From Euleptes europaea (lineage: Eukaryota > Chordata > Lepidosauria > Squamata > Sphaerodactylidae), in the NCBI RefSeq assembly GCF_029931775.1, contig NC_079323.1, positions 4,189,001-4,253,000 on the forward strand: DNA of 64,000 bases, given 5' to 3'. This document shows positions 54,704-64,000 of this stretch, piece after piece; positions within the stretch are counted from its first letter, which is position 1; the number at the start of each line of letters is the position of its first letter. The translations under genes and the position numbers were made by a program. Under the pieces are notes generated by a model that did no database searches, was not told where the DNA came from, and worked only from the letters and a program-made list of their open reading frames with translations.

Positions 54704-55449
54704 GCTGAGGGAGAACTTTGTTAGAGGTTCCTTTGCTGTTCACACTTGTGTAGGTGTGAGTCCCTGGCAGAAGCAATCTTGCCAGCCCTTGTGCTGTGCT
54801 CGACCCAAAGCCCCCGTTAAAAAGTAGTTGCCAAGTCAGAAACAATACCATTATTATTGAATATTGTGGCGTTGGGAGTCTGTCGGCATCCCGGTCACCA
54901 GAGCAAACCCAAGGCTGATGGATTCACAGGGCCTTCATATCACAAGCCCCATCAAGGAATTCGGCATTTTTCACTTTTGATGTCTCCATTTGCAACTGCC
55001 CTGTTTAATTTTTAACGTCCTGGAATGAAATTGCCGCAGCAAATTAAGCAAACACAATTAGCGAACGCGTGGAGACATTTGTGGCTTTGTGTGACTCAGA
55101 TCCATTAAAGTAAATCAGTTACAAGGCGGGAAAAAGGGGCCATGGCCCAGTGGTAGATGGTGACCAGAAGGTTCCAAGTTCAATCCCCAGCATCTCCAGG
55201 AAAGTTCTCAGAAGATAGGGCTAGGCAAATAGTCGCTCACTGGGGACATTTCAGGTGGGGAAAATAGTGTGGGAGGGAAGGTTTAAACCACCTGTCTTGC
55301 ATGCTGTAGTCTCAATCTGAATCGGGAATTAAGTTCCGAGCAAGGAACTCCCAGCATGCATCTGGTTGGCACGACCAGGGGTGGACCCCGCAAACGATGT
55401 ATCATGTAATAAGGTCCTAGAATCGTAGAGTTGGACAGAATAGGTATGC
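54704..55449. other. Mostly unique DNA
   Basis: 54940-55130 is AT-rich, repeat-free and conserved-looking. A degraded family E head is at 55133-55200. Confidence 0.45.
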
Positions 55450-55785
55450 ATCATAAGAACATAAGAAAAGCCCTGCTGGATCAGACCAAGGTCCATCAAG
55501 TCCAGCAGTCTGTTCACCCAGTGGCCAACCAGGTGCCTCCAGGAAGCCCACAAACAAGGCAACTGCAGCAGCATTGTCCTGTTTATCTTCCATGGCACCT
55601 AATATAATAGGTATGCTCCTCTGATCCTGGAGAGAATAGGGATGCATCATGACTAGGATCCATTTTGACTAGTAGCCATGGATAGCCCTCTCCTCCATGA
55701 ACAAGTCCACTCCCCTCTTAAAGCCTTCCAAGTTGGCAGCCATCACCACATCCTAGGGCAGGGAGTTCCACAATTTAACTGTGCA
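55450..55785 (-). mobile_element. CR1 LINE 3' end (family C)
   Basis: AAGAACATAAGAAAAGCCCTG to GGGAGTTCCACAATTTAAC. Confidence 0.92.
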
Positions 55786-56094
55786 GGTTGAAAGGAACCA
55801 ATAAAGCGTGCAGTCCTTCAACAGATTCAAGGTCGACTGCATCACCCTTGAAGGCAAGCCAATGGCAGGCTGTTCCCTGGGTCACAGGATCTTGTGTGCG
55901 GCAAGGAACATGAGGTAATGTCTCTCTATGAGGCCTTATGCCACAGTTGGCCAATTGTGGGATTTTTGCAACCGCTGGCTAACCACAGGAGGAAAAGCTG
56001 TCATAACGAAGAAGTAAATATTAGCTTATGGCATGCAAAACAGGGGTGCTCCTGACTCAGAGGGAGGGTTGTGGCCCAGTGACGAAGAGGTGGA
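55786..56094. other. Unique DNA
   Basis: Nothing recognised. Confidence 0.4.
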
Positions 56095-56610
56095 AACTAT
56101 ATTATGAATACATTGCTAAATAATTCAACTAAGTAGAAAGCCATAATCCGAGATGACAACTATAGAAGGTTGTGATATATGCAAGCATCCCATCATCTTT
56201 AAATCTGCTTTTCAAATTCCATACAAGCTTACTTTTGATATCAGCAAATATGTAGATAAACATATAGCAGGTCGATGCAGTTTTAACTAATCAATATTAT
56301 GTTGTGTAAGCATCTAATAGTTTTATAACATTGGTTCTTGTAGGTTATCCGGGCTGTGTAACCGTGGTCTTGGAAAATTCCAAGACCACGGTTACACAGC
56401 CCGGATAACCTACAAGAACCAATGAACTCTGACCGTGAAAGCCTTCGACAATATTTAGTTTTATAACAGTTTAGGTTAGAAAGTTTATAAACCCATCCCA
56501 GTTATTCATAAACAGTAACTTGTCCTAGAGCTGTATTGACAGGTTTGTATGCCTTCTGTTGTGTTTTAATATGTTGAAAAATAAACCATTTTTTTAAAAA
56601 AGGGGGAGCG
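56095..56610 (+). mobile_element. L1-like 3' UTR split by a PLE palindrome
   Basis: AT-rich, ending GAAAAATAAACCATTTTTTT; no coding part. The PLE piece is at 56331-56455. Confidence 0.55.
56331..56455. mobile_element. PLE family I palindrome, 13-bp TSD
   Basis: TTGGTTCTTGTAGGTTATCC and its complement meet at TTGGAAAATTCCAA (arms ~46 bp). Flanked by TAGTTTTATAACA at 56318-56330 and 56456-56468. Confidence 0.88.
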
Positions 56611-56654
56611 TTAACTCAGAAATGCTCTGGATCCCACGGTGACGCTGCCTTCTA

Positions 56655-56948
56655 CTGAATCAGAGCGATGGTTTGGAGTAGTGGACTCTGATCTGGAGAA
56701 CCGGGTTCGATTCCCCACTCCTCCACATGAGTGGCCGAGGCTAATCTGGTGAACTAGTTTTGTTTCCCCACTCCTACACACGAAGCCAGGTGGGTTACCT
56801 TGGGCCAGTCACACTCTCTCAGCCCCACCTACCACACAGGGTGTCTGTTGTGGGGAGGGGAAGGTGACTGTAAGCCGGTTTGATTCTCCCTTAAGTCTTG
56901 GAGAAAGTCGGCATATAAAAACCAACTCTTCTTCTTCTTCTTCTTCTC
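56655..56948 (+). mobile_element. tRNA-derived SINE (family A), two modules, 5' trimmed
   Basis: GCGATGGTTTGGAGTAGTGG to CCAACTCTTCTTCTTCTTC. Confidence 0.9.
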
Positions 56949-57003
56949 TTAGCTTGTGGCTGTTTTCTTGTGGCCTTGAATGAATCAATCCTAATGGATC
57001 CTA

Positions 57004-57150
57004 GCTAGGGTTTCTAGGTCCCTCTTCGCCATCTGTGGGAGATTTGGGGGGCAGAGTCTGAAGAGGGTAGAGTTTGGGGAGGGACTTCAATCCATAGAGT
57101 CCAATGGCCAAAGCAGCCATTTTCTCCAGGCGAACTGATCTCTATTGGCT
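57004..57150 (-). mobile_element. hAT-type MITE (family D), right end lost
   Basis: TAGGGTTTCTAGGTCCCTC to GAACTGATCTCTATTGGCT. Confidence 0.82.
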
Positions 57151-57721
57151 ATCAACTTTGTGTCTCTAGTAGGGAGAAAAGGAGGATAGTAATATTGACA
57201 TAAATAAACTAATGATCAGTAGATTCACATTAATCACCCTGCTATGAAAATTTATGTTGCTTGTTTGTACTGGCAAACATGCAATTAAGGGCAGAAGAGC
57301 CATCCAAGTCAGCCTTTTTTGGCTCAGCTGGCAACCTTTGTGTGTGGCATTGTCTCACAGATATGCAGTGCATGCGCGCTCCAGTGTCCATGTTTATCTT
57401 CTCTCTCAGAGGCAACCAACTTTGCTGAGTTCTGCAAAGATCTTCTGGAATTGCCGTCTGCAACATCTTGAGTGGAATCGGAGGCCGACAGCTAAGCTGA
57501 TGTAATTAAATATTTACCAGAGAGATCCTGGAAGGGGTTATTGATGCCAAGGTGGCTAATCCAGCAGGCTTCCCCGGCGTGGGGTGGGAATCGGTTAAAA
57601 GACACGGCCGGCGATTAACGGCAACTGGACAGACTGGACAGCGGAAACGGGGAGACCATGCGAGGGCTTTCCTTTTGAAATTGCAGCAAGTTTGGAGAAT
57701 GTAATCAGCAGGCTGATCTTA
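57151..57721. other. Unique DNA
   Basis: Repeat-free; 57490-57715 looks like candidate conserved noncoding sequence. Confidence 0.4.
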
Positions 57722-58055
57722 ACGTGGTGTAGTGGTTAATAGCGGTGGTTCGGAGCGGTGGACTCTGATCTGGAGAACCGGGTTTGATTCCCCACTCTTC
57801 CACATGAGCGGGGGATGTTAACCTGGTGAACTGGGTTGGTTTCCCCACTACTCCATATTAAGCCAGCTGGGTGACCTTGGGCTAGTCACAGCTCTCTTAG
57901 AGCCCACTCAGCCCCCCCTACCTCACAGGGTGTCTGTTGTGGGGAGGGGAAGAGAAGGTGATTGTAAGCCAGTTTGAGTCTCCCTTAAGTGGTAGAGAAA
58001 GTCGGCATATAAAAACCAACTCTTCTCCTCCTCCTCCTCCTCCTCCTCCTCCTCA
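57722..58055 (+). mobile_element. tRNA-derived SINE (family A) with (TCC)n tail
   Basis: GTGGTGTAGTGGTTAATAGC to AAAACCAACTCTTC; the tail has become about ten CTC/TCC units at 58023-58055. Confidence 0.92.
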
Positions 58056-58418
58056 GGAAGCAATTCTGCCTTACCTTTAATTCCAAGGCTAAATTATATG
58101 AAATTATATGAAATGTTTATCAGAAACCGCATTGTTTATATGAAGCAGGAAACCCACATCCATCCTAGAGACTGCTGAGCTAGGCGCGTTATCCTGAAAG
58201 ACGGCAGGCTCTGCTGTGCACGGATGAGAAATTCCAGGTTGTTGCCATCACAACACCTTGAAAACCATCTGAGGTCCCGCACGGGTCGCTGAGTGTTCGC
58301 AGGGAGCTCAGAACATCATGGCGCATCAGAAACACTATTGTCGGCTGCTTCCAAACAAGGTCACTTGGGCACAGCAGAGGTATTGGTGTTACAGAAATGT
58401 CTGGAAGTGGGTTTGTTG
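58056..58418. other. Unique DNA
   Basis: Nothing recognised. Confidence 0.4.
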
Positions 58419-58634
58419 TAGGGTTGCCATCTCTGGGTTGGAGAATTCCTGGAGAATTTGGGGTAGAGCCTCTGGAGGGCAGAATTTGGGGAGGGAGACA
58501 CCTCAGCAGGAATATAATGCCATAGAGTCCACCCTCCAGAGCGGCCATTTTCTCCAGGGGAACTGTTCTCTGCAGTCTAGAGATCTATTAGAATACTGGC
58601 AGATCTCCAGGCCCTGCCTGGAGGTTGGCAACCC
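58419..58634 (-). mobile_element. hAT-type MITE (family D)
   Basis: TAGGGTTGCCATCTCTGGG to GAGGTTGGCAACCCA. Confidence 0.88.
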
Positions 58635-58708
58635 AAACAGTCACCGTGGCTGCATAGTTGTGTGGCCATCTGTGCTACAAAGGCAAAAAAGGAGTGGTGT
58701 GTTATAGC

Positions 58709-59230
58709 TAGGGTTGCCAACCTCTTACCCCTTGTGGGAAGCAACATGTATCCAGCACTTTGACATTTTTTCCTCATTGAATATTGATATTCTCCTACCT
58801 ACCTTCATTGAGAAGAGTTTGTACTCTCTGAGACACGTCATATATGAACTATTCCCTTTCTTCTTTCACCTTTGAGGTGGCTGCTTGTATGTTTGTTTCA
58901 TTGTTGTATTTGCGTGTTGTATACATTTTATATGTGACTTAGAATATTTATGTATAAGGTTAGACACAGTAGCATATAAAGACATTTTTGCACTTTAAAT
59001 TTGATCTCGCTCCTGTACTGATTTCCTAACTAACCTCCAGGTACCAGCTGGAGATCTCCCGCTATTACAACAGATCTCCAGCCGATAGAGATCAGTTCCC
59101 CTGGAGAAAATGGCCACTTTGGCAAATGGACTCTATGGCATTGAAGTCCCTCTCCTCCTCAAACCCCTCCCTCCTCAGGCTCCGCCCCAAAAATCTCCAG
59201 GTATTACTCAACCCAGAGCTGGCAACCCTA
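58709..59230 (+). mobile_element. Family D MITE carrying a 307-bp insertion
   Basis: TAGGGTTGCCAACCTC (58709-58724), then insert 58725-59031 ending CTGATTTCCTAACT, then AACCTCCAGGTACC to GGCAACCCTA. AACCTC is repeated at 58719-58724 and 59032-59037. A further D right half follows at 59231-59310. Confidence 0.85.
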
Positions 59231-59407
59231 CTACCCTCCCCAAACCCCATCCTCCTCAGGCCCCGCCCCCAAAATCTCCAGGTATTTCCCTGCCCAGATA
59301 TGGCAACCCTGCCCCTCTAGGACCAGCTATAGATTGTTATAGGTTCTGGGGCACAGGAAACAAGGAAGTCCTATTCAGCTTCCTGTAATTGTGGCCATTA
59401 TCTTGAA

Positions 59408-59705
59408 TACATGAACACATGAAGCTGCCTTCTACTGAATCAGACTGTTGGTCCATCAAGGTCAGTTATCATCTACTCAGACTGATGACTTCTCTCTCTT
59501 TCACATCACCTACTGCCTGGTCTTTTGAACTGGAGATGTCAGGAACTGAACCTGGGAACCTCTGCATGCCAAGCAGTTGCTCTACCACTGAGTCACTGAG
59601 GTCTTTCACATCACTCTCTACCTGGTCCCTTTAACTGGAGCTGCCGGGGTTTGAACCTGGGACTTTCTGCATGCAAAGCAGAGACTCTTCCACTCAGCCA
59701 CAGCC
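59408..59705 (-). mobile_element. Two-headed family E SINE
   Basis: ACACATGAAGCTGCCTTCTA body, then head complements ending near 59600 and 59704 (CACTCAGCCACAGCC). Confidence 0.88.
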
Positions 59706-59820
59706 TGCTTTCCTCCAAGGTGTGACTGAATTCTCTCCATCAATCACAGCTTTCTTCTACTTCAGGTGTGGTCACTCTTGCAGGGAGCTGAGGCAGCTGA
59801 AAATGCACTGGGTTATAACT

Positions 59821-60033
59821 AGGGTTGCCAGCTCTGGGTTGGGAAATACCTGGAGATTTTAGGGGTGGAGCCTGAGGAGGCTGGTGTTTGGGGAGGGACT
59901 TCAGTGGAGTATAAAGTCATAGACCCCACCTTCCAAAGCAGCCATTTTCTCCAAGTGAACTGACCTCTATTGCCTGGAGATCAGTTGTAAGAGCAGGAGA
60001 TCTCCAGCCACTACCTGGAAGTTGGCAACTCTA
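59821..60033 (-). mobile_element. hAT-type MITE (family D), full length
   Basis: TAGGGTTGCC...GGCAACTCTA, 213 bp, flanked by GTTATAAC and GTTGTGAC (6 of 8, both differences transitions). Confidence 0.9.
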
Positions 60034-60239
60034 GTTGTGACAGAGAATGCAAACAGTCCTTGATAGCAGCCGTGGGTATTTTTCTCTTGTTTTCTTGGTT
60101 TTTAGTGCAGGAGGTGTTGGAGCGAGCAGACGTCTTGTGTGATTTCTGGCTTACCAAGCTCCTCTCTTTAGCCATGAGGACTAGACACTTTTCCTTTTTC
60201 AAAAAAAGATGAGAGCTGGCTGAATGCCACATTGCTGGA
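60034..60239. other. Unique DNA
   Basis: Nothing recognised. Confidence 0.35.
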
Positions 60240-60575
60240 GGAGGTGTTGTGGTTAAGAGCGGTGGTTTGGAGCGGTGGACTCTGATGTGGAGAACCGGGC
60301 TAGATTCCCCACTCCTCCACATGAGCGACGGAAGCTAATCTGGTGAACTGGGTTTGTTTCCCCACCCCTCCACAAGAAGCCAGCTGGGTGACCTTAGGCA
60401 AGTCACATTCTCTCAGCCCCACCTACCTCACAGGGTGTCTGTTGTGGGGAGGGGAAGGGAAGGTGATTGTCAACCTACTACGCCAATAAAGGTGTCTGAA
60501 TCTGATTGTAAACCGGTTTGAGTCTCCCTTAAGTGGTAGAGAAAGTCGGCATATAAAAACCAACTCTTCTTACTT
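60240..60575 (+). mobile_element. tRNA-derived SINE (family A), two modules, with a 34-bp insertion
   Basis: GTTGTGGTTAAGAGCGGTGG to AAAACCAACTCTTC. At ~60472-60505 an extra CAACCTACTACGCCAATAAA... is flanked by TGATTGT on both sides. Confidence 0.9.
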
Positions 60576-61074
60576 TAAAAGCAGCCGACAATGCAACCGT
60601 TTCAGCTTCCTCATTAGTAATCAATAAAGAATGACGAAAAGTTAAAATCTGGATCCAGGACTCCTTGGTAACAATGGCTTCTTTTCAGAGCCTCCCGTGA
60701 GAGTCAAATTCTTGCGAAGTGATATCTTCGGCTAATATGTTTTTTTATGTCCCGAGAGAGCGACAATGCCCGCGCATTCTTTTCCTATCTCGTTCGCTGG
60801 CAGTTCGGATGAAATGGCTCTCCCAGCCCTGTCCTACCAGTGACTTGAACCTTGACCACGGAACAAAAGCCTTTTTATTTGGGCCTGGATAAAGGAAAGA
60901 TCACATTCCTGCTTCTCCCTCTAGGCCAGGCTGTCCCACGGTTCCAGACGCTTTCCACTTTGGTTCCGCTTATTGACCGAGTTGCTCATCGACTGCTTAG
61001 AAATAAAACGGAATGCTTACTCAGGAGTAAACCTGCTGAAGAGGCATCAGATGAGGGCTGCACGTCCACAGAGA
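60576..61074. other. Unique DNA
   Basis: 60580-60850 is repeat-free and could be conserved noncoding; not testable here. Confidence 0.4.
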
Positions 61075-61380
61075 TGAGAAGAAGAGTTGGTTTTTATATG
61101 CTGGCTTTAAGGAGACTCAAAGTGGCTTAAAATCTCCTTCCCTTCCTCTCCCCACAACAGACACCTTGTGAGATAGGTGGGGCTGAGAGAGTTCAGAGAG
61201 AACTGTGACTGGCCCAAGGTAACCTAGCAGGCTTCATGTGGCTGAGAAGGGAATCGAACCTGTTTTTCCAGATTCTTCTTCGGGCCCGCAGAGGTTTGCA
61301 TGTCTTTCAATGAGACTCTCATCCATCAATCTAAACAAGGGGCTTTGGCTCAGCGGAAAAGCATCTGCTTTGCATGCCGA
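61075..61380 (-). mobile_element. Family A SINE (-) followed by a family E head (+)
   Basis: GAAGAAGAGTTGGTTTTTAT to GGAATCGAACCTGTTTTTCC (61075-61270). Then GGGGCTTTGGCTCAGCGG at 61331, cut short by family H. Confidence 0.82.
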
Positions 61381-61383
61381 TTG

Positions 61384-61850
61384 AGTCAGAGGGTAGCCAT
61401 GTCGGTCTGCAGCTGGATTTGAGTCCAGTAGCACCTTAGAGACCAGCAAGAGTTTCAGGGTATAATCTTTCGAGAGTCAAAGCTCCCTTCGTCAGACACA
61501 AGTAAAGGTAAAAGGTAAAGGTCCCCTGTGCAAGCACCGGGTCATTCCTGACCCATGGGGTGACGTCACATCCTGACGTTTCCTAGGCAGACTTTGTTTA
61601 CGGGGTGGTTTGCCAGTGCCTTCCCCAGTCATCTTCCCTTTACCGACCTCAGAAGGATGGAAGTCTGAGTCAACCTTGAGCCGGCTACCTGAACCCGACT
61701 TCCGTCGGGATCGAACACAGGCCGGGAGCAGAGCTTGGACTGCAGTACTGCAGCTTACCACTCTGCACCACGGGGCACATCAGACACAAGTAGAAACCAA
61801 AATTCAGAGTTCTTTTATCCTAGTCAGAAGCCGGCCATACCATCTCAGGT
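61384..61850 (-). mobile_element. PLE family H fragment split by a SINE
   Basis: GGTAGCCATGTCGGTCTGC to CAAAGCTCCCTTCGTCAGAC, continuing after the SINE to about 61850. Confidence 0.75.
61505..61779 (-). mobile_element. tRNA-derived SINE (family K), complete, 13-bp TSD
   Basis: On the - strand: TGCCCCGTGGTGCAGAGTGG head, GTTCGATCCC B-box, GGTTGACTCAGACTTCCATC, and tail CCTTTACCTTTTACCTT. Flanked by TCAGACACAAGTA at 61492-61504 and 61780-61792. Confidence 0.93.
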
Positions 61851-61860
61851 ACATCCACTT

Positions 61861-62071
61861 TAGGGTTGCCAGGTCCCTCTTTGTCACTGGCAAGAGGTTT
61901 TTGGGGCGGAGCCTGAGGAGGGCGGGATTTGGGGAGGGGAGGGACTTCAATGCCATAGAGTCCAATTGCCAAAGTGGCCATTTCTCCCCCAGGTGAACTG
62001 ATCTCTATCGGCTGGAGATCAATTGTAAAAGCAGGAGATCTCCAGCTACTACCTGGAGATTAGCAACCCTA
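61861..62071 (-). mobile_element. hAT-type MITE (family D), full length, perfect 8-bp TSD
   Basis: TAGGGTTGCC...AGCAACCCTA, flanked by ATCCACTT at 61853-61860 and 62072-62079. 211 bp. Confidence 0.95.
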
Positions 62072-62348
62072 ATCCACTTGTTTGTCAGCAATGCCCTTCC
62101 ACTCGCTACTTGGGACAAACAGGTCAGTCCCTATGCAAAATAAGAAATCTGACATGAAAAACTGCAGCACCAAAAACCAGGGGGGGAACTTTGTAATCTT
62201 CCTGGTCATTCCATTGCTGACCCAAAAGTGGCAGTCATCAAACAGAGAAGCTTCAAGGGGAGATTACAAGGCAAGATTGCTGAACTTGAGTTAATTCACA
62301 AATTCAGAACAATGGATGCCCCAGGGCTGAATAGGAACATAGGATTCT

Positions 62349-63377
62349 TGTGTGTGTTAAGTGCCACCAAGTCGCTTCCAACTCATGGCGACCCTATGAA
62401 TCAATGTCCTCCAAAATGTCCTGTCTTTGACAGCCTTGCTCAGATCTTGCAAATTGAGGGCTGTGGCTTCTTTTCTAGAGTTGATCCATCTCTTGTTGGG
62501 TCTTCCTCTTTTCCTGCTGCCCTCAACGTTTCCTAGCATGACTGTCTTTTCTAGTGACTTTGGTCTCCTCATAATGTGACCAAAGTACGACAGCCTCAGT
62601 TTAGTCATTTTAGCTTCTAGGGTCAGTTCAGGCTTGATTTAATCTAGAACCCACTGATTTGTTCTTTTGGCGGTCCAGGGTATCCCTAACACTCTCCTCC
62701 AACACCACATTTCAAAGGAATCTACTTTCTTCCTATCAGCTTTCTTCATTGTCCAGCTTTCACACCCATACATAGTAATAGGGAATACAATGGCATGAAT
62801 TAACTTGATCTTGGTGGCCAGTGACACATCCTTACACTTAAGAATCGTTTCTTGCCCCTTCCCAGTCTTAATCTCTTTCTGATTTCTTGGCTGCAGTCTC
62901 CCTTTTGGTTGATGATGGAGCCAAGGAATAGAAAGTCTTGAACAATTTTGATTTCCTCATTGTCGACCTTAAAGTTGAGTAATTCTCCTATAGTTAAAAA
63001 TATTGTCGAAGGCTTTCACAGTCAGAGTTCATTGGTTCTTGTGGGTTATCCGGGCTGTGTAACCGTGGTCTTGGTATTTTCTTTCCTGTCGTTTCGCCAG
63101 CAGCTGTGGCCGGCATCTTCAGAGGAGTAACACTGAAGGACAGTGTCTCTCAGTGTCAAGTGTGTAGGAAGAGTAATATATAATCAGAAAGGGGTTGGGT
63201 TGAGCTGAATCATTGTCCTTCAGTGTTACTCCTCTGAAGATGCCTGCCACAGCTGCTGGCGAAACATCAGGAAAGAAAATACCAAGACCACGGTTACACA
63301 GCCCGGATAACCCACAAGAACCAATCTCCTATAGTTGTTTCTTTTGTTTTCTTGATGTTCAGCTGTAGTCCTGCTTC
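62349..63377 (-). mobile_element. RTE/BovB-type LINE 3' part, split by PLE family I
   Basis: TGTGTGTTAAGTGCCACCAA tail at the low end. The - strand reads [34 protein letters not shown] and, further 5', DFLFLGSIINQKGDCS. Confidence 0.92.
62996..63324. mobile_element. PLE family I, inverted-repeat copy, 12-bp TSD
   Basis: ATTGTCGAAGGCTTTCACAG left; complementary arms CCGGGCTGTGTAACCGTGG / CCACGGTTACACAGCCCGG; unique loop at about 63158-63210. Flanked by TCTCCTATAGTT at 62984-62995 and 63325-63336. Confidence 0.88.
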
Positions 63378-63625
63378 TTATCTCACTACAGATGCTAATT
63401 TTCTTTCCCCAAGCATTTCCCCTCTGCTCTAATCAAGCTGATTACAACATGCATTGTCCCTTATCACCCTATACAACCATTCTCTACAATACCCTCCCAC
63501 CTTCTGGCTAGGATAAAAGGACTCTGAGATCTCCATTTCTACTTGTGTCTGATGAAGGGGACTTGGACTCTCGAAAGCTCAAACCCTGAAACTCTCTTCT
63601 TAAGGTGCTACAGGACTCGATTCTA

Positions 63626-64000
63626 ACTGCTTGGCATGCCGTAGGTCCCAGGTTCAATCCTCAGCAGCTCTAATTAAAAGGACCAGGCAGGAGGTGATGT
63701 GAAAGTCCCCTGCCTGAGACCCTGGAGAGCTGCTGCCAGTCTGAGTAGACAAGACTGACATATCCTAGAATCCTAGAGTGGGAAGGGACCACCAGGGTCA
63801 TCTAGCCCAACCCCTTGCACAATGCAGGAAATTCACAACTACCTCCCCCCTACACCCCCAGTGACCCCTGCTCCATGCCCAGAAGATGCCCAAAATGCCC
63901 TCCTTCTCATGATCTGCATACTGTCATAGAATCAGCATTGCTGACAGATGTCATCTAGCCTCTGCTTAAAAACCTCCAGGGAAGGAGAACTCACCAACAC
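63626..64000. mobile_element. Family E SINE (+) and CR1 family B (-) running off the end
   Basis: TGCTTGGCATGCCGTAGGTC to AGTAGACAAGACTGACAT (63628-63760), then AATCCTAGAGTGGGAAGGG (63768 on), a CR1 3' end continuing past the window. Confidence 0.9.

Larger units (their letters stand above)
62080..63625 (+). mobile_element. PLE family H, longer copy, interrupted
   Basis: 62080-62348 reads toward a PLE-like protein end (ELELIHKFRTMDAPGLNRN) and resumes at about 63378 with CTTATCTCACTACAGATGC, finishing GTGTCTGATGAAGGGGAC and GGTGCTACAGGACTCG. An RTE LINE sits between. Broken and old. Confidence 0.7.

Overview
The window is vertebrate nuclear DNA, almost certainly from a squamate reptile (gecko or another lizard). 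It holds two intron-containing housekeeping or secretory genes in a dense bed of squamate-type repeats: 5S-rRNA-derived and tRNA-derived SINEs, CR1, RTE/BovB-type and L1 LINEs, Penelope-like elements (PLEs) and short hAT-type MITEs. There is no bacterial, organellar or intact viral content. Most open frames are repeat fragments or antisense shadows of CpG islands.

1-4.1 kb is repeat-rich upstream DNA. 4.1-17.1 kb is RPS3 on the + strand: a CpG-island promoter, seven exons with a complete 243-codon reading frame, and two box C/D snoRNAs of the U15 (SNORD15) type in introns 3 and 4. 19.8-35.7 kb is SERPINH1 (HSP47, the collagen chaperone) on the - strand: a long 3' UTR, four coding exons giving 404 residues with signal peptide and C-terminal RDEL, a 7.9-kb first intron, and a promoter at about 35.6-35.7 kb with a TTTAAA box and a perfect three-unit heat-shock element. 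The two genes lie tail to tail. From 36 kb to the end I found no protein-coding gene, only repeats and unique blocks, some of which could be conserved noncoding DNA.

The most interesting signal is in the repeats. A roughly 200-bp hAT-type MITE (ends TAGGGTTGCC/GGCAACCCTA, 8-bp target duplications) has been entered several times by AT-rich or inverted-repeat elements at the same point near its end, just before its AACCTCC motif (35.8/36.6, 44.4, 47.2/47.7 and 58.7/59.0 kb, probably also 45.2 kb). Three of these carry 14-15-bp target duplications. Other notable items are a nearly perfect 129-bp palindrome at 48.3-48.6 kb, a degenerate second copy of the RPS3 promoter-proximal sequence in RPS3 intron 1, SINEs with repeated promoter modules, and a three-level nest of retroelements at 62.1-63.6 kb.

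All coordinates come from reading by eye. Exon borders rest on splice sites plus remembered human and chicken proteins. Repeat borders without a stated target duplication are good to about 10-20 bp.
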